A stretch of 64,000 nt of DNA from Haemophilus paracuniculus (GTDB lineage Bacteria > Pseudomonadota > Gammaproteobacteria > Enterobacterales > Pasteurellaceae), in assembly GCF_002015115.1 (NCBI RefSeq), contig NZ_MUYA01000007.1, positions 124,001-188,000 of the forward strand, given 5' to 3'. Positions 30,913 through 39,184 of this stretch are shown here, piece by piece. The notes beneath the pieces are model-generated. The model was given only the letters and a program-made list of their open reading frames with translations, searched no databases and was not told the DNA's origin. The translations under genes were made by a program, and so were the position numbers. The first letter of the stretch is position 1, and each line of letters opens with the position of its first letter.

Positions 30913-31613
30913 TGAAACTGCTCTATGAAGGCAAAGCCAAACAACTGTTTGAATGTGAAGATCCAAACCAAATCTATGTGCATTACAAAAATAGTGCCAC
31001 CGCATTCAATGGCGTGAAAAAAGAAGAATTTGAGCAAAAAGGCGTGCTAAACAATAGCATTACCTCGCTGATCTTCGACTATCTCGCCAAAAACGGCGTG
31101 AAAACCCACTTTATCAAGAAAGTGAACGACACCGATCAGATTTGCCAACACGTTCAAATCGTTCCCCTTGAAGTGATTATCCGCAACATCGTGGCAGGTT
31201 CAATGGCGACTAAATACGGCATTGAAGAAGGTCGCGTGCTTGCCAAACCTGTGTTTGAATTGAGCTACAAAAACGATGCGTTGAACGATCCGCTGATCAA
31301 CAACGATCACGCCGTGGCACTCGGCATTGTGAGCGAAAGTGAATTAGAGGACATCAAGCAACAGGCGTTAAAAATCAATGAGTTACTCAAAGCCTTGTTC
31401 TTGAAAGCGAATTTAACCCTTGTCGATTTCAAAATTGAGTTCGGTAAAACCAAAGACGGCGAAATCATTCTTGCCGATGAAATCTCGCCTGACACTTGCC
31501 GTTTATGGGAAGTTGGCACGCAGGAAAAACTGGATAAAGACCGCTTCCGCCGTGATTTGGGCGGCGTAATGGACGCTTACCGTGAAGTGTTACGGAGATT
31601 AGAGAATGTATAA
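30912..31613 (+). CDS. purC: PurC, SAICAR synthase
   Basis: This 233-residue ATP-dependent ligase joins aspartate to CAIR. It begins [13 protein letters not shown]. Motifs are [41 protein letters not shown] (read in part), [22 protein letters not shown] and [11 protein letters not shown]. The length is typical (about 235-237). The order purL-purC-purF-purM-purN is a common Gram-positive purine operon arrangement, with short overlaps at both ends (1 base with purL, 8 with purF) that imply coupled translation. Confidence 0.96.
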   Translation: MKLLYEGKAKQLFECEDPNQIYVHYKNSATAFNGVKKEEFEQKGVLNNSITSLIFDYLAKNGVKTHFIKKVNDTDQICQHVQIVPLEVIIRNIVAGSMATKYGIEEGRVLAKPVFELSYKNDALNDPLINNDHAVALGIVSESELEDIKQQALKINELLKALFLKANLTLVDFKIEFGKTKDGEIILADEISPDTCRLWEVGTQEKLDKDRFRRDLGGVMDAYREVLRRLENV

Positions 31614-33063
31614 AAGTTTAAATGAGGAATGTGGCGTTTTCGGGGTGTGGAATCACGCCGAAGCCAACCAAGTGGTTTACTACGGTTTGCATAGCTTACA
31701 GCACCGTGGACAAGAAGCCGCTGGGATCGTGGTTGCCGATCACGACACAATGCGAGGACACCGTGATCTCGGCTTGTTGGCGGAAGTGTTCCGTGATAAA
31801 CAGAAACTCGAACGCCTCAAAGGACACGCGGGGATCGGACACGTTCGCTATGCCACTTCGGGCAGCAGCAGCGTTCGCAATACCCAGCCGTTTTTATACC
31901 GCTTCCACGATTTAGACGTGGCGATGTGCCATAACGGTAACTTGATTAACAGCCGTACCCTACGCAAATCCCTTGAACAAAAAGGGGCGGTGTTCTATTC
32001 CTCGTCTGATACGGAAGTGCTGATCCACCTGATCCGCCATAGCCAAAAACCAACCTTTGAGGAACAACTGAAAGAGAGTTTACGCACCATTAAAGGCGGT
32101 TTCACTTACCTGCTTTTAACCAAAGACACTCTGTACGGTGCGGTCGATCCAAACGGCTTACGCCAATTAGCGGTCGGCAAAATGCAAAACGGGGCTTACG
32201 TTCTCGGCAGTGAAACCTGTGCGATTGATGCGGTTGGGGCAGAATTTGTCTGCAATATCAAAGCAGGCGAATTAGTGATTATCAACAACGAAGGAATGCG
32301 GATCGAGCCTTACACCCAAGTGGAACGTGAAGCGATTGCGGCAATGGAATACGTTTATTTCGCTCGCCCTGATTCCGATATTGCCGAAGTGAATGTCCAC
32401 GCCGCACGCAAACGTTCGGGCAGAATCCTCGCCCGTGAATATCCAACCCCGAATGCGGATATTGTGATCGGCGTACCAAATTCTTCTCTTTCGGCAGCGA
32501 CAGGCTATGCGGAAGAAAGCGGTTTGCCTTACGAAATGGGCTTAATCAAAAACCAATATATCGCTCGCACCTTTATTCAACCCACCCAAGAATTGCGTGA
32601 GCAAGGGGTGCGAATGAAGCTCTCGGCGGTGCGTAGTATCGTCAAAGGTAAATCGGTGGTAATGGTGGACGACTCGATTGTGCGAGGCACAACCAGCCAA
32701 CGCATCGTCCGCTTGCTGAAAGAAGCAGGGGCGAAAGAGGTTCACGTTCGAATCGCTGCCCCACCGCTGATCTTCCCAAGCTATTACGGCATTGATATTT
32801 CTCGCTCTGGCGAGTTAATCGCTGCCAACAAAACCATTGAGGAAATCTGCGAATACTTAGGGGCGGATTCCCTCGGCTATTTAAGCGAACAGGGCTTAAT
32901 TGATGCAGTGGGCTTAGACACCGATCAGCCTTACGGCGGTTTATGTATGGATTGCTTTAACGGCGACTATTGTGCCGGTCTTTATGACTACGAAGATGAG
33001 TTCTACCGTGAGCTTACCCCAATCCAAAAAGCCTTTTTACAACATCGATCAAACAAGGAATAA
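31606..33063 (+). CDS. purF: PurF, glutamine PRPP amidotransferase of the Gram-positive type
   Basis: This 485-residue enzyme commits PRPP to purine synthesis. Unlike E. coli PurF, which begins MCGIVG, it has an eight-residue propeptide before Cys9 ([11 protein letters not shown]), as in Bacillus-type enzymes that must be cleaved to expose the catalytic Cys. The glutaminase domain shows [13 protein letters not shown] and GHVRYATSG. The PRTase domain has [14 protein letters not shown] (PRPP loop). Near the C-terminus GLCMDC retains a CxxC of the Bacillus iron-sulphur site. The Cys of the HPCFYG block is replaced by Ser (FPSYYG), so a complete 4Fe-4S cluster is unlikely. It overlaps purC by 8 bases. 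Confidence 0.95.
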   Translation: MYKSLNEECGVFGVWNHAEANQVVYYGLHSLQHRGQEAAGIVVADHDTMRGHRDLGLLAEVFRDKQKLERLKGHAGIGHVRYATSGSSSVRNTQPFLYRFHDLDVAMCHNGNLINSRTLRKSLEQKGAVFYSSSDTEVLIHLIRHSQKPTFEEQLKESLRTIKGGFTYLLLTKDTLYGAVDPNGLRQLAVGKMQNGAYVLGSETCAIDAVGAEFVCNIKAGELVIINNEGMRIEPYTQVEREAIAAMEYVYFARPDSDIAEVNVHAARKRSGRILAREYPTPNADIVIGVPNSSLSAATGYAEESGLPYEMGLIKNQYIARTFIQPTQELREQGVRMKLSAVRSIVKGKSVVMVDDSIVRGTTSQRIVRLLKEAGAKEVHVRIAAPPLIFPSYYGIDISRSGELIAANKTIEEICEYLGADSLGYLSEQGLIDAVGLDTDQPYGGLCMDCFNGDYCAGLYDYEDEFYRELTPIQKAFLQHRSNKE

Positions 33064-33065
33064 CA

Positions 33066-34118
33066 ATGTCATACGCATATAAACAAGCTGGCGTGGACGT
33101 GCACGCTGGTTACGAAACCGTAGAACGTATCAAAAAACACGTCGCCAAAACTCACCGCTTTGGCGTGCTAGGCGGATTAGGTGGCTTCGGTGGCTTATTC
33201 GACCTCGGTAGCCTCAACTACAAACACCCAATTTTGGTCTCTGGCACGGACGGGGTTGGCACCAAATTACTACTCGCCATTCAACAGCAAAAATTTGACA
33301 CCATCGGGATCGACTGCGTGGCAATGTGCGTAAACGATGTGGTAACGGTCGGGGCAGATCCGCTCTACTTCCTCGATTATGTGGCGGTCGGCAAAAACAA
33401 ACCCGAAGTGGTGGAACAGATCGTGGCTGGCGTGGCGAAAGGTTGCGAACTGGCAGGCACGGCGTTAATCGGTGGCGAAACGGCGGAAATGCCCGATATG
33501 TACGCCCCCGAAGATTTTGACCTCGCAGGCTTTACCGTGGGCGTGGTCGAAAAAGACGAAATGTTACAGCCAAACCAAGTACAGGCTGGCGATGTGTTGA
33601 TCGGTTTAGCGTCTAGCGGTATCCACTCAAACGGCTACTCGCTGGTGCGTAAATTATTCTTCAAAGATAATCAATTTGGCTACGATCACCAATTCCCTGA
33701 GCTCAACGGCAAAACCCTCGGCGAAGAATTGCTGACCCCAACTCGCATTTATGTGAAAGAGATCCTCGCCCTGCACAAACAGAAATTAGTCAATGGCGTG
33801 GCACACATTACAGGGGGTGGCTTTATCGAAAATATCCCGCGTATGTTCAGCGAAGATCTGACTGCTAAAATCCAAATGGGTAGCTGGGAAGTGTTACCGA
33901 TTTTCTCGCTAATGCAAAAACTCGGCAACTTCTCACAAGCGGAAATGCTCGGCACATTCAACCTCGGCGTGGGAATGGTGGTGGCAGTGAAACCTGAAAA
34001 TGTAGAGCAAACCCTCGCTACCCTCGCCCAATTTGGCACGACCGCCAGCGTGATCGGCGAAGTGGTAAAAAAATCAGAGAATCTGACCGCTTTAACAGGC
34101 AATGAGGTTGTACTATGA
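33066..34118 (+). CDS. purM: PurM, AIR synthase (FGAM cyclo-ligase)
   Basis: This 350-residue enzyme closes FGAM to AIR using ATP. It begins [26 protein letters not shown], and key blocks are [64 protein letters not shown] and [14 protein letters not shown]. The wording of the first blocks ([15 protein letters not shown]) is closest to Bacillus/Lactobacillus PurM. The length is the family norm (about 345). The start is 2 bases after the purF stop, and the stop overlaps purN by 4 bases. Confidence 0.96.
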   Translation: MSYAYKQAGVDVHAGYETVERIKKHVAKTHRFGVLGGLGGFGGLFDLGSLNYKHPILVSGTDGVGTKLLLAIQQQKFDTIGIDCVAMCVNDVVTVGADPLYFLDYVAVGKNKPEVVEQIVAGVAKGCELAGTALIGGETAEMPDMYAPEDFDLAGFTVGVVEKDEMLQPNQVQAGDVLIGLASSGIHSNGYSLVRKLFFKDNQFGYDHQFPELNGKTLGEELLTPTRIYVKEILALHKQKLVNGVAHITGGGFIENIPRMFSEDLTAKIQMGSWEVLPIFSLMQKLGNFSQAEMLGTFNLGVGMVVAVKPENVEQTLATLAQFGTTASVIGEVVKKSENLTALTGNEVVL

Positions 34119-34699
34119 AACCTTTCCGCCTTGCGGTAATGGCAAGTGGCAACGGCTCAAACTTTTCCGCCATTCAGCAAGCCACCCAAGACGGCAGGAT
34201 CAGCGGTGAGATCGTCTGCTTGATTTACGACCGCAAAGAGGCGTTCGTGCAAGAACGAGCCAAACAAGCTGGCGTGCCAAGTTTTTATGTGAGCCTCAAA
34301 GCCAGCGGTTCAAAAGTGGCTTATGAACAGCAAATCGTGCAGATTTTGCGAGATCATCAGGTCGATTGCGTGATTTTGGCAGGCTATATGAAAATCGTGG
34401 GCGAAACCCTACTTGCCGCCTACGAGGGCAAAATGCTTAATATCCACCCTGCTTTTCTGCCTGAATTCCCAGGGAAACAGGGCATTTTAGATGCGTTCAA
34501 CGCAGGCGTTTCGCAAACGGGCGTCACGGTGCATTTGGTTGATGAAGGGGTGGACACGGGCAAAATTCTGTTGCAAGAACGGGTGCCAGTGCTGCCCGAA
34601 GATAGCCTCGACAGCCTCGCCGAGCGGATTCATCAAGTGGAACATCGCCTTTATCCGCAAGCGATTGAGGCATTTTTAACCCAATTTGAAAAGGAATAA
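34115..34699 (+). CDS. purN: PurN, GAR formyltransferase (folate-dependent)
   Basis: This 194-residue enzyme transfers the formyl group of 10-formyl-THF to GAR. Motifs: [14 protein letters not shown] (phosphate-binding loop), LAGYMKIVG, the catalytic block [21 protein letters not shown] with Asn-His, and [11 protein letters not shown] with the catalytic Asp. The PEFPG wording resembles Streptococcus PurN rather than E. coli PurN (PKYPG). It overlaps purM by 4 bases (ATGA) and is 2 bases from purD. Confidence 0.95.
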   Translation: MKPFRLAVMASGNGSNFSAIQQATQDGRISGEIVCLIYDRKEAFVQERAKQAGVPSFYVSLKASGSKVAYEQQIVQILRDHQVDCVILAGYMKIVGETLLAAYEGKMLNIHPAFLPEFPGKQGILDAFNAGVSQTGVTVHLVDEGVDTGKILLQERVPVLPEDSLDSLAERIHQVEHRLYPQAIEAFLTQFEKE

Positions 34700-34701
34700 C
34701 G

Positions 34702-35973
34702 ATGAAATTACTTGTTATCGGCAGCGGCGGTCGCGAACACGCCATTGCCAAAACTCTCAAACAGTCGCCGAGCGTGTCCGCCGTGTATTGTGCCAAAGGC
34801 AACCCACGAATGAAACAAGACGGCATTATCACGGTAAACCTCAGCGAAACAGACGGCAAAGCCATTGTCGAATTTGCCCAAGCCAACCAAATTGATTGGG
34901 TGTTTGTCGGGCCAGAGATCCCACTCTTTTATGGCGTGAGCGATGCGTTAGAACAGGCTGGCATTCCCGTTTTCTCACCAAGCCAAGCGGCGGCAAAATT
35001 GGAATATTCCAAAGATTTCGCCAAACAAATTATGCAAAAATATGGCGTGCCAACCGCCAAATCCGCCACCTTTACCGATTTTGAACAAGCAAAAGCCTAT
35101 GTGCTGGAACAAGGTGCGCCGATTGTGATCAAGGCAGACGGCTTAGCCGCTGGCAAAGGCGTAGTGGTCGCAATGAGCGAAGCGGAAGCCATTTCCGCCC
35201 TTGAAATGATGTTGGTTGATGAGCTTTATGTGAACCAAGACGACCAAGCTCGCGTGGTGATCGAGGAATTTTTAGAGGGCGAAGAATTTTCGCTATTCAG
35301 CTTCGTCAATGGCGACAAAGCGTGGTTTGCCGGCATTTCGCAGGATCACAAACGAGCCTATGACGGCGATCAAGGCCCAAACACAGGCGGAATGGGGGCA
35401 TATTCCCCTGTGCCACAATTCGGACAGGACGTGATCGATGAAGCGATGAAAATCGTGGTGCAACCAACGATTGAAGGGCTAGTAAAAGAAGGCACGCCAT
35501 ACAAAGGCGTTCTCTACGCAGGTTTGATGATGACCAAAGACGGCATCAAAGTGATCGAATTTAACGCCCGTTTCGGCGACCCTGAAACCCAAGTGGTGCT
35601 ACAACGCTTCGAGAGCGATTTCGCCCAACACATCAGCGACATTCTCAACGGCAAAGAACCGCAAATCAAATGGAAAACCCACGGCATTACCCTCGGCGTA
35701 GTGGTAGCTGCCGAAGGCTACCCAGCCAAAGCAGAAAGCGGTTTTGACCTCGGCGAATTAAGCGTCCCAGCCGACAGCAGCCTGCAACTGTTCGGGGCGG
35801 GTATTACCAAACAAGGCGACAAATTCATCGCCAACGGCGGCCGCCTATTCCTCGTATCCGCCACCGCCGACAACGTCAAACAAGCCCAACAGCAAGTTTA
35901 CGCCTACCTCACCGATAACCCAATCCCTCACACTTTCTACCGAAAGGATATTGGGTTTAGGGCTGAGAAATAG
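34702..35973 (+). CDS. purD: PurD, GAR synthetase (phosphoribosylamine--glycine ligase)
   Basis: This 423-residue ATP-grasp ligase joins phosphoribosylamine and glycine. It begins MKLLVIGSGGREHAIAKTL. Motifs are KDFAKQIMQKYGVPTA, IVIKADGLAAGKGVVVA, VVIEEFLEGEEFSLFSFVNG, DHKRAYDGDQGPNTGGMGAYSP (ATP site, read in part) and EFNARFGDPETQ. It is the last gene of the purE-K-L-C-F-M-N-D run and also has streptococcal-type wording. In E. coli purD pairs with purH, which is absent here. It is followed directly by a variant uptake-signal repeat and an IS30/prophage scar. Confidence 0.96.
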   Translation: MKLLVIGSGGREHAIAKTLKQSPSVSAVYCAKGNPRMKQDGIITVNLSETDGKAIVEFAQANQIDWVFVGPEIPLFYGVSDALEQAGIPVFSPSQAAAKLEYSKDFAKQIMQKYGVPTAKSATFTDFEQAKAYVLEQGAPIVIKADGLAAGKGVVVAMSEAEAISALEMMLVDELYVNQDDQARVVIEEFLEGEEFSLFSFVNGDKAWFAGISQDHKRAYDGDQGPNTGGMGAYSPVPQFGQDVIDEAMKIVVQPTIEGLVKEGTPYKGVLYAGLMMTKDGIKVIEFNARFGDPETQVVLQRFESDFAQHISDILNGKEPQIKWKTHGITLGVVVAAEGYPAKAESGFDLGELSVPADSSLQLFGAGITKQGDKFIANGGRLFLVSATADNVKQAQQQVYAYLTDNPIPHTFYRKDIGFRAEK

Positions 35974-36021
35974 CTCTAATAGCAAGGGGTAGGATTCTGC
36001 GAAATTTGTAGATTCCCCCCA

Positions 36022-36190
36022 CTGCACAAAATCGTGATTCAGGGGATTGAAAGCCAAATGTTTTTCGTGGGCAGGCATTTAAGGCTTGCTCTACGCGTTC
36101 AACATCAGCTTGGGTAATCTCGCTTAAATCACTCCCTTTTGGAAAATACCGACGGACAAATCCGTTGGTATTTCCGTTTACACCCCACGC
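36022..36190 (-). pseudogene. C-terminal remnant of an IS30-family transposase
   Basis: Reading on the minus strand from about 36190, NGNTNGFVRRYFPKGSDLSE is followed by VERVEQALNACPRKTFGF, then a frame ending soon after. This is the conserved C-terminal end of IS30-type DDE transposases (the N-TNG-RRYFPKGT...NxRPRK pattern; Asn-Glu-Asn is altered to Asn-Gly-Asn). Only about 55 residues remain, with no catalytic D-D and no start, so it is inactive. IS30 elements such as ISApl1 occur in this family; the exact parent cannot be named. Confidence 0.7.
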
Positions 36191-36481
36191 AAAAGCCCCC
36201 GCAAGCGGTCGAAAAAGGGCAAAATTAAGCAACAAGCAATGTTCGCCAAACTTAAAACCGCCCGATTTATGCGACAAACGGCAAACGCCCAAGGACTAAG
36301 CCTTGGCTACACAGGGCAAAATGCCTTTATTGCTAACGTACACCAATTCGGCTTATCTAGCCGTGTGTCGAAACGAGCAAGATACAAAGTCAAATACGAT
36401 CAACGGGAATTGTTAGGTTTTACCGAACAGGATATCGAAATGATTGAGGATTTAGTGATTGAAAGGCTAGCGAAGGGGTAA
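36179..36481 (+). pseudogene. Truncated phage virion morphogenesis / tail completion protein
   Basis: An open frame with the pattern PRK...KGKIKQQAMFAKLKTARFM, then VHQFGLSSRV and YDQRELLGFTEQDIEMI, matches the C-terminal two thirds of the phage virion morphogenesis family (Mu gpG / P2 gpS-like tail completion). The N-terminal third is missing; the frame meets the IS30 remnant at its left end. The first ATG in frame is at 36239, giving 80 residues, but the similarity extends upstream of it. It is probably a dead prophage fragment. Confidence 0.72.
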
Positions 36482-36482
36482 T

Positions 36483-36506
36483 AAAAAAGGCGGTTAAAAC
36501 CGCCTT
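36483..36506 (-). terminator. Terminator of the small membrane-protein gene
   Basis: AAGGCGGTT (36487-36495) pairs with AACCGCCTT (36498-36506). The minus-strand transcript ends in a TTTTTTAT tail. Confidence 0.78.
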
Positions 36507-36510
36507 AACA

Positions 36511-36870
36511 TTACCGATAGTGAGGATTTTTACCGAGGCGTTTAATGCTCTCGATTTCGGCTTCTATGCTATTTTCTTTTACTTCCGTTTCTTTATCTGA
36601 ATTTTCTGAAACAAACCATAGAACAACCGCTAAACCAAATAAAATACTTAACGTGAGCGGAATATCTTCAAACATTAAAAACAGTAAAAACCAGCCCAAG
36701 AAAAGCCCTAATCCAATCGCAATGAAACGCCAAAATACCACAACTAAGGATAGAGCTATCACACCAATAAAAACCGATGCAGCTACGGCTATAATGATCC
36801 CCAAAATAGAAAACCAAAACAGACCACCAAAGAATAACGCTACACCAAAGAAGTAAATTAACCCAATCAT
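36511..36870 (-). CDS. Small membrane protein of unknown function in the prophage scar
   Basis: I do not recognise this 119-residue protein. From residue 4 to about 88 it is almost entirely hydrophobic, with three or four membrane segments rich in Phe, Leu, Gly and Trp (for example FFGGLFWFSILGIIIAVAA). A charged C-terminal tail with two Glu-rich patches and an Arg/His end follows. A GGGGGAAG ribosome site precedes ATG 36870, and a terminator follows, so it looks like an intact gene. It lies between two phage fragments and may be prophage cargo such as a superinfection or defence protein; that is speculation. Confidence 0.55.
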   Translation of the reverse strand: MIGLIYFFGVALFFGGLFWFSILGIIIAVAASVFIGVIALSLVVVFWRFIAIGLGLFLGWFLLFLMFEDIPLTLSILFGLAVVLWFVSENSDKETEVKENSIEAEIESIKRLGKNPHYR

Positions 36871-37006
36871 TGCACTTCCCCCTATCAATTTTCCTTAAAT
36901 TAAAACCTCTTTTCGATAATGTCAATACTAAAACCACACTAACACAAAAAATTTACAATCTAAGAAATATCTATAATTTATTCTTTGAACTAAGGATACT
37001 ACGTCT

Positions 37007-37741
37007 ATGGCAAATAGTAATTTGAAACTCGAAGTCATTTTATCGGCTGTTGATAAACTTACAGCACCGTTCCAAAATGCGAGTAAAAAAGTAATCGAAC
37101 TCGCAAAACAACTCTCTAAAACAAAAAGAACATTGGGTGAATTAAGTTCACAATATAGTGATAATCAACGAAAAATTAACCTATATGCAAAAACATTAAA
37201 TCCTCTCAAAAATCAACTTACAGAAACCAACCGAAAGCTCAAAGAAGCCCAAAATGAAGCTCAACGTTTAGCAGATAAATTTAATGCAACGGCGAATCCC
37301 TCAAAGCGTTTAACCAAACAATTTGAACGTGCAAAAAATGCCGTAAAAAAATTAGAGCAAGCCCAACAAGCACAAAATCTCAAATTAGAAACCGCTCGCA
37401 AAAAATTAGCGGAAAGCGGGATCAATACCGCACGTCTCGCCCAAGCACAACGTGAGCTACGCAATCGAATGAATGAGGCGAATGCCTCTATTGATCGCCA
37501 ACAAAGAAGATTGCAACAACTCAATCAACGAGCGAAAGCCAATGCAGTTTATAGCAGACGAGTTCAATCCGTTAAGCAGATGAGCGAGTTTACAGCTAAT
37601 TTAGGGCAACGAGCTATGGTTCAAAGCTATGCGGTTGGGCGAGCAATGGTATTGCCGCTATTTGTTGCTATTTTCCCTTTCGAGAGCATTCCTACTTGCA
37701 CTATTTCAATTTCCCCTACGCAGGATTATCAATATCAATAA
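37007..37741 (+). pseudogene. N-terminal fragment of a phage tail tape-measure protein
   Basis: This frame begins MANSNLKLEVILSAVDKLTAPFQ, the standard start of P2-like tail tape-measure proteins. It continues with a long Lys/Gln/Asn-rich coiled coil (residues about 40-185: KLKEAQNEAQRLADKFN and similar). Full proteins are 600-900 residues or more. Here the family pattern ends near residue 215 (AVGRAMVLP) and the last 30 residues are unrelated, running into the end of the nif3-like gene on the other strand. The remainder was deleted, so this is a scar of a P2/Mu-like prophage. Confidence 0.75.
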
Positions 37742-38486
37742 ATTCCACCTCTACCCCATAGGTTTCGGCGAGCCATTCGCCGAGGGCTTTTACGCCGTCT
37801 CGTTCGGTGGCGTGATGACCGCAGGCGTAGAAGTAGATGCCTTGTTCACGGGCGGAATGGGTGGTTTGTTCGGAAATTTCGCCCGTGATAAAGGCGTCAA
37901 TTCCTTTGGCGGCGGCGAGGTCGATGTAGCCCTGCCCGCCCCCTGTGCAGATCGCCACGGTTTTGATCGGTTTTTGGGGGAAATCAGGGTGGAAGTCGCC
38001 GCAGAAAGTGGGTTGGCGGTTGAGTGCTTTTGCTAACCGTTGGTAAAGTTCGTCCGCCGAGATCGGTTCGGCAAATTCGCCGTAAACGGGGATTGAGTTC
38101 GGTTTATCTTCTAAACCTTGCAAGTTAATCGCCCCAATATGGTTGGCGAGTTGGGCGTTATTGCCGAGTTCGGGGTGAATGTCGAGGGGCAGGTGGTAGC
38201 CAAACAAGTTGATGTCGTTTACCAGCAGGGTTTTAATCCGCTTGCCTTTCATTCCACGAATACACGGGCTTTCGCTTTTCCAAAAATAGCCGTGGTGTAC
38301 CAAAATCGCATCGGCGTTTTTTGCGACTGCTTTTTCAATTAGCGGCAAACTAGCGGTAACCCCCGTGATGATTTTGCGGATTTCCCGTTTGCCCTCGACC
38401 TGCAAGCCATTTGGGGCGTAGTCGGCAATCGCTTTACTGTTGAGTTTTTCGTCTAAAATTTGTTCGAGTTGAAGATTGGTGAGCAT
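37716..38486 (-). CDS. Nif3-like dinuclear metal-centre protein (YbgI type)
   Basis: This 256-residue member of the NIF3/YbgI family has a toroidal hexamer fold with a two-metal site. Metal-ligand motifs are ILVHHGYFW (His-His), HLPLDIHPELGNNAQLA (Asp/His) and the C-terminal YACGHHATERDGVKALGEWL (His, Glu). The YbgI-type GTP cyclohydrolase-like activity is unproven and the biological role is uncertain. ATG 38486 is preferred over the upstream ATG because it aligns with the family start and matches the YbgI length (247). It is divergent from ubiX. The 3' end overlaps a phage fragment on the other strand by 26 bases. Confidence 0.9.
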   Translation of the reverse strand: MLTNLQLEQILDEKLNSKAIADYAPNGLQVEGKREIRKIITGVTASLPLIEKAVAKNADAILVHHGYFWKSESPCIRGMKGKRIKTLLVNDINLFGYHLPLDIHPELGNNAQLANHIGAINLQGLEDKPNSIPVYGEFAEPISADELYQRLAKALNRQPTFCGDFHPDFPQKPIKTVAICTGGGQGYIDLAAAKGIDAFITGEISEQTTHSAREQGIYFYACGHHATERDGVKALGEWLAETYGVEVEFIDIDNPA

Positions 38487-38606
38487 TGTTCTTCCTTTTA
38501 TCAATAAAAATTTTGAGCAGTATAGCACGGTTTATTCCGTGCAGAATTTTGAGTATGATACGCCCTCGTAAAAATTTCCGAAAATCAGACCGCTTGTAGG
38601 GGCAAA

Positions 38607-39170
38607 ATGGCAAAAAAACGAATCATTGTGGGGATCAGCGGGGCGAGTGGCTTTCAATATGGCTACCACACCCTGCGGATATTGCGGGCGTTGGGCGAGG
38701 TGGAAACCCATTTAGTGATGTCGAAAGGGGCGGATCTGACCCGTTCCTTAGAAACCGATTATCGCCGTGAGGATTTAATCGCCCTCGCCGATCAGGTACA
38801 TTCCATTCAAGATGTGGGGGCAAGCATTGCCAGCGGTTCGTTTAAAACGCTGGGAATGATTGTCGCCCCTTGCTCAATGCGAACCCTCGCTTCGGTGGCG
38901 AATGGGTTTAGCGACAATTTGCTGACCCGAGCCGCCGATGTGGTGCTGAAAGAACGCCGCCGTTTGGTGTTAATGGTGAGAGAAACGCCGTTCAATTTGG
39001 CACATTTGGACAATATGCGAAAGGTAACGGAAATGGGGGGGATTATTTTTCCGCCCGTGCCAGCCTTCTATCAAAAGCCGACTTCGGTGGAAGAAATCAT
39101 TACCCACAGCGTGCAACGGGCGTTGGATCTGTTTGAGTTGGATATTAAGATGAAACGTTGGGGCGAATAG
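38607..39170 (+). CDS. ubiX: UbiX, flavin prenyltransferase
   Basis: This 187-residue flavoprotein makes prenylated FMN, the cofactor of the UbiD decarboxylase in ubiquinone synthesis. Motifs are [21 protein letters not shown] (FMN/phosphate loop with the family SGASG), VEIxxH-like elements, [20 protein letters not shown], and the C-terminal [20 protein letters not shown] and the [10 protein letters not shown] block. The length is typical (189 in E. coli). It has its own terminator, whose 5' stem begins inside the coding sequence. A perfect uptake core lies just upstream (38589-38597). Confidence 0.95.
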   Translation: MAKKRIIVGISGASGFQYGYHTLRILRALGEVETHLVMSKGADLTRSLETDYRREDLIALADQVHSIQDVGASIASGSFKTLGMIVAPCSMRTLASVANGFSDNLLTRAADVVLKERRRLVLMVRETPFNLAHLDNMRKVTEMGGIIFPPVPAFYQKPTSVEEIITHSVQRALDLFELDIKMKRWGE

Positions 39171-39182
39171 CCCCAACTTTTT
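39157..39182 (+). terminator. ubiX terminator overlapping its stop codon
   Basis: GTTGGGGC (39157-39164) pairs with GCCCCAAC (39170-39177) around GAATA, followed by five T residues. The TAG stop (39168-39170) lies in the loop/stem. Confidence 0.85.
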
Positions 39183-39184
39183 GG

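Noticed and set aside
35957..36292. A 111-residue minus-strand gene after purD
   Set aside because: Only the central part resembles anything (an IS30 transposase tail); both ends are unrelated, so it is listed as a remnant.
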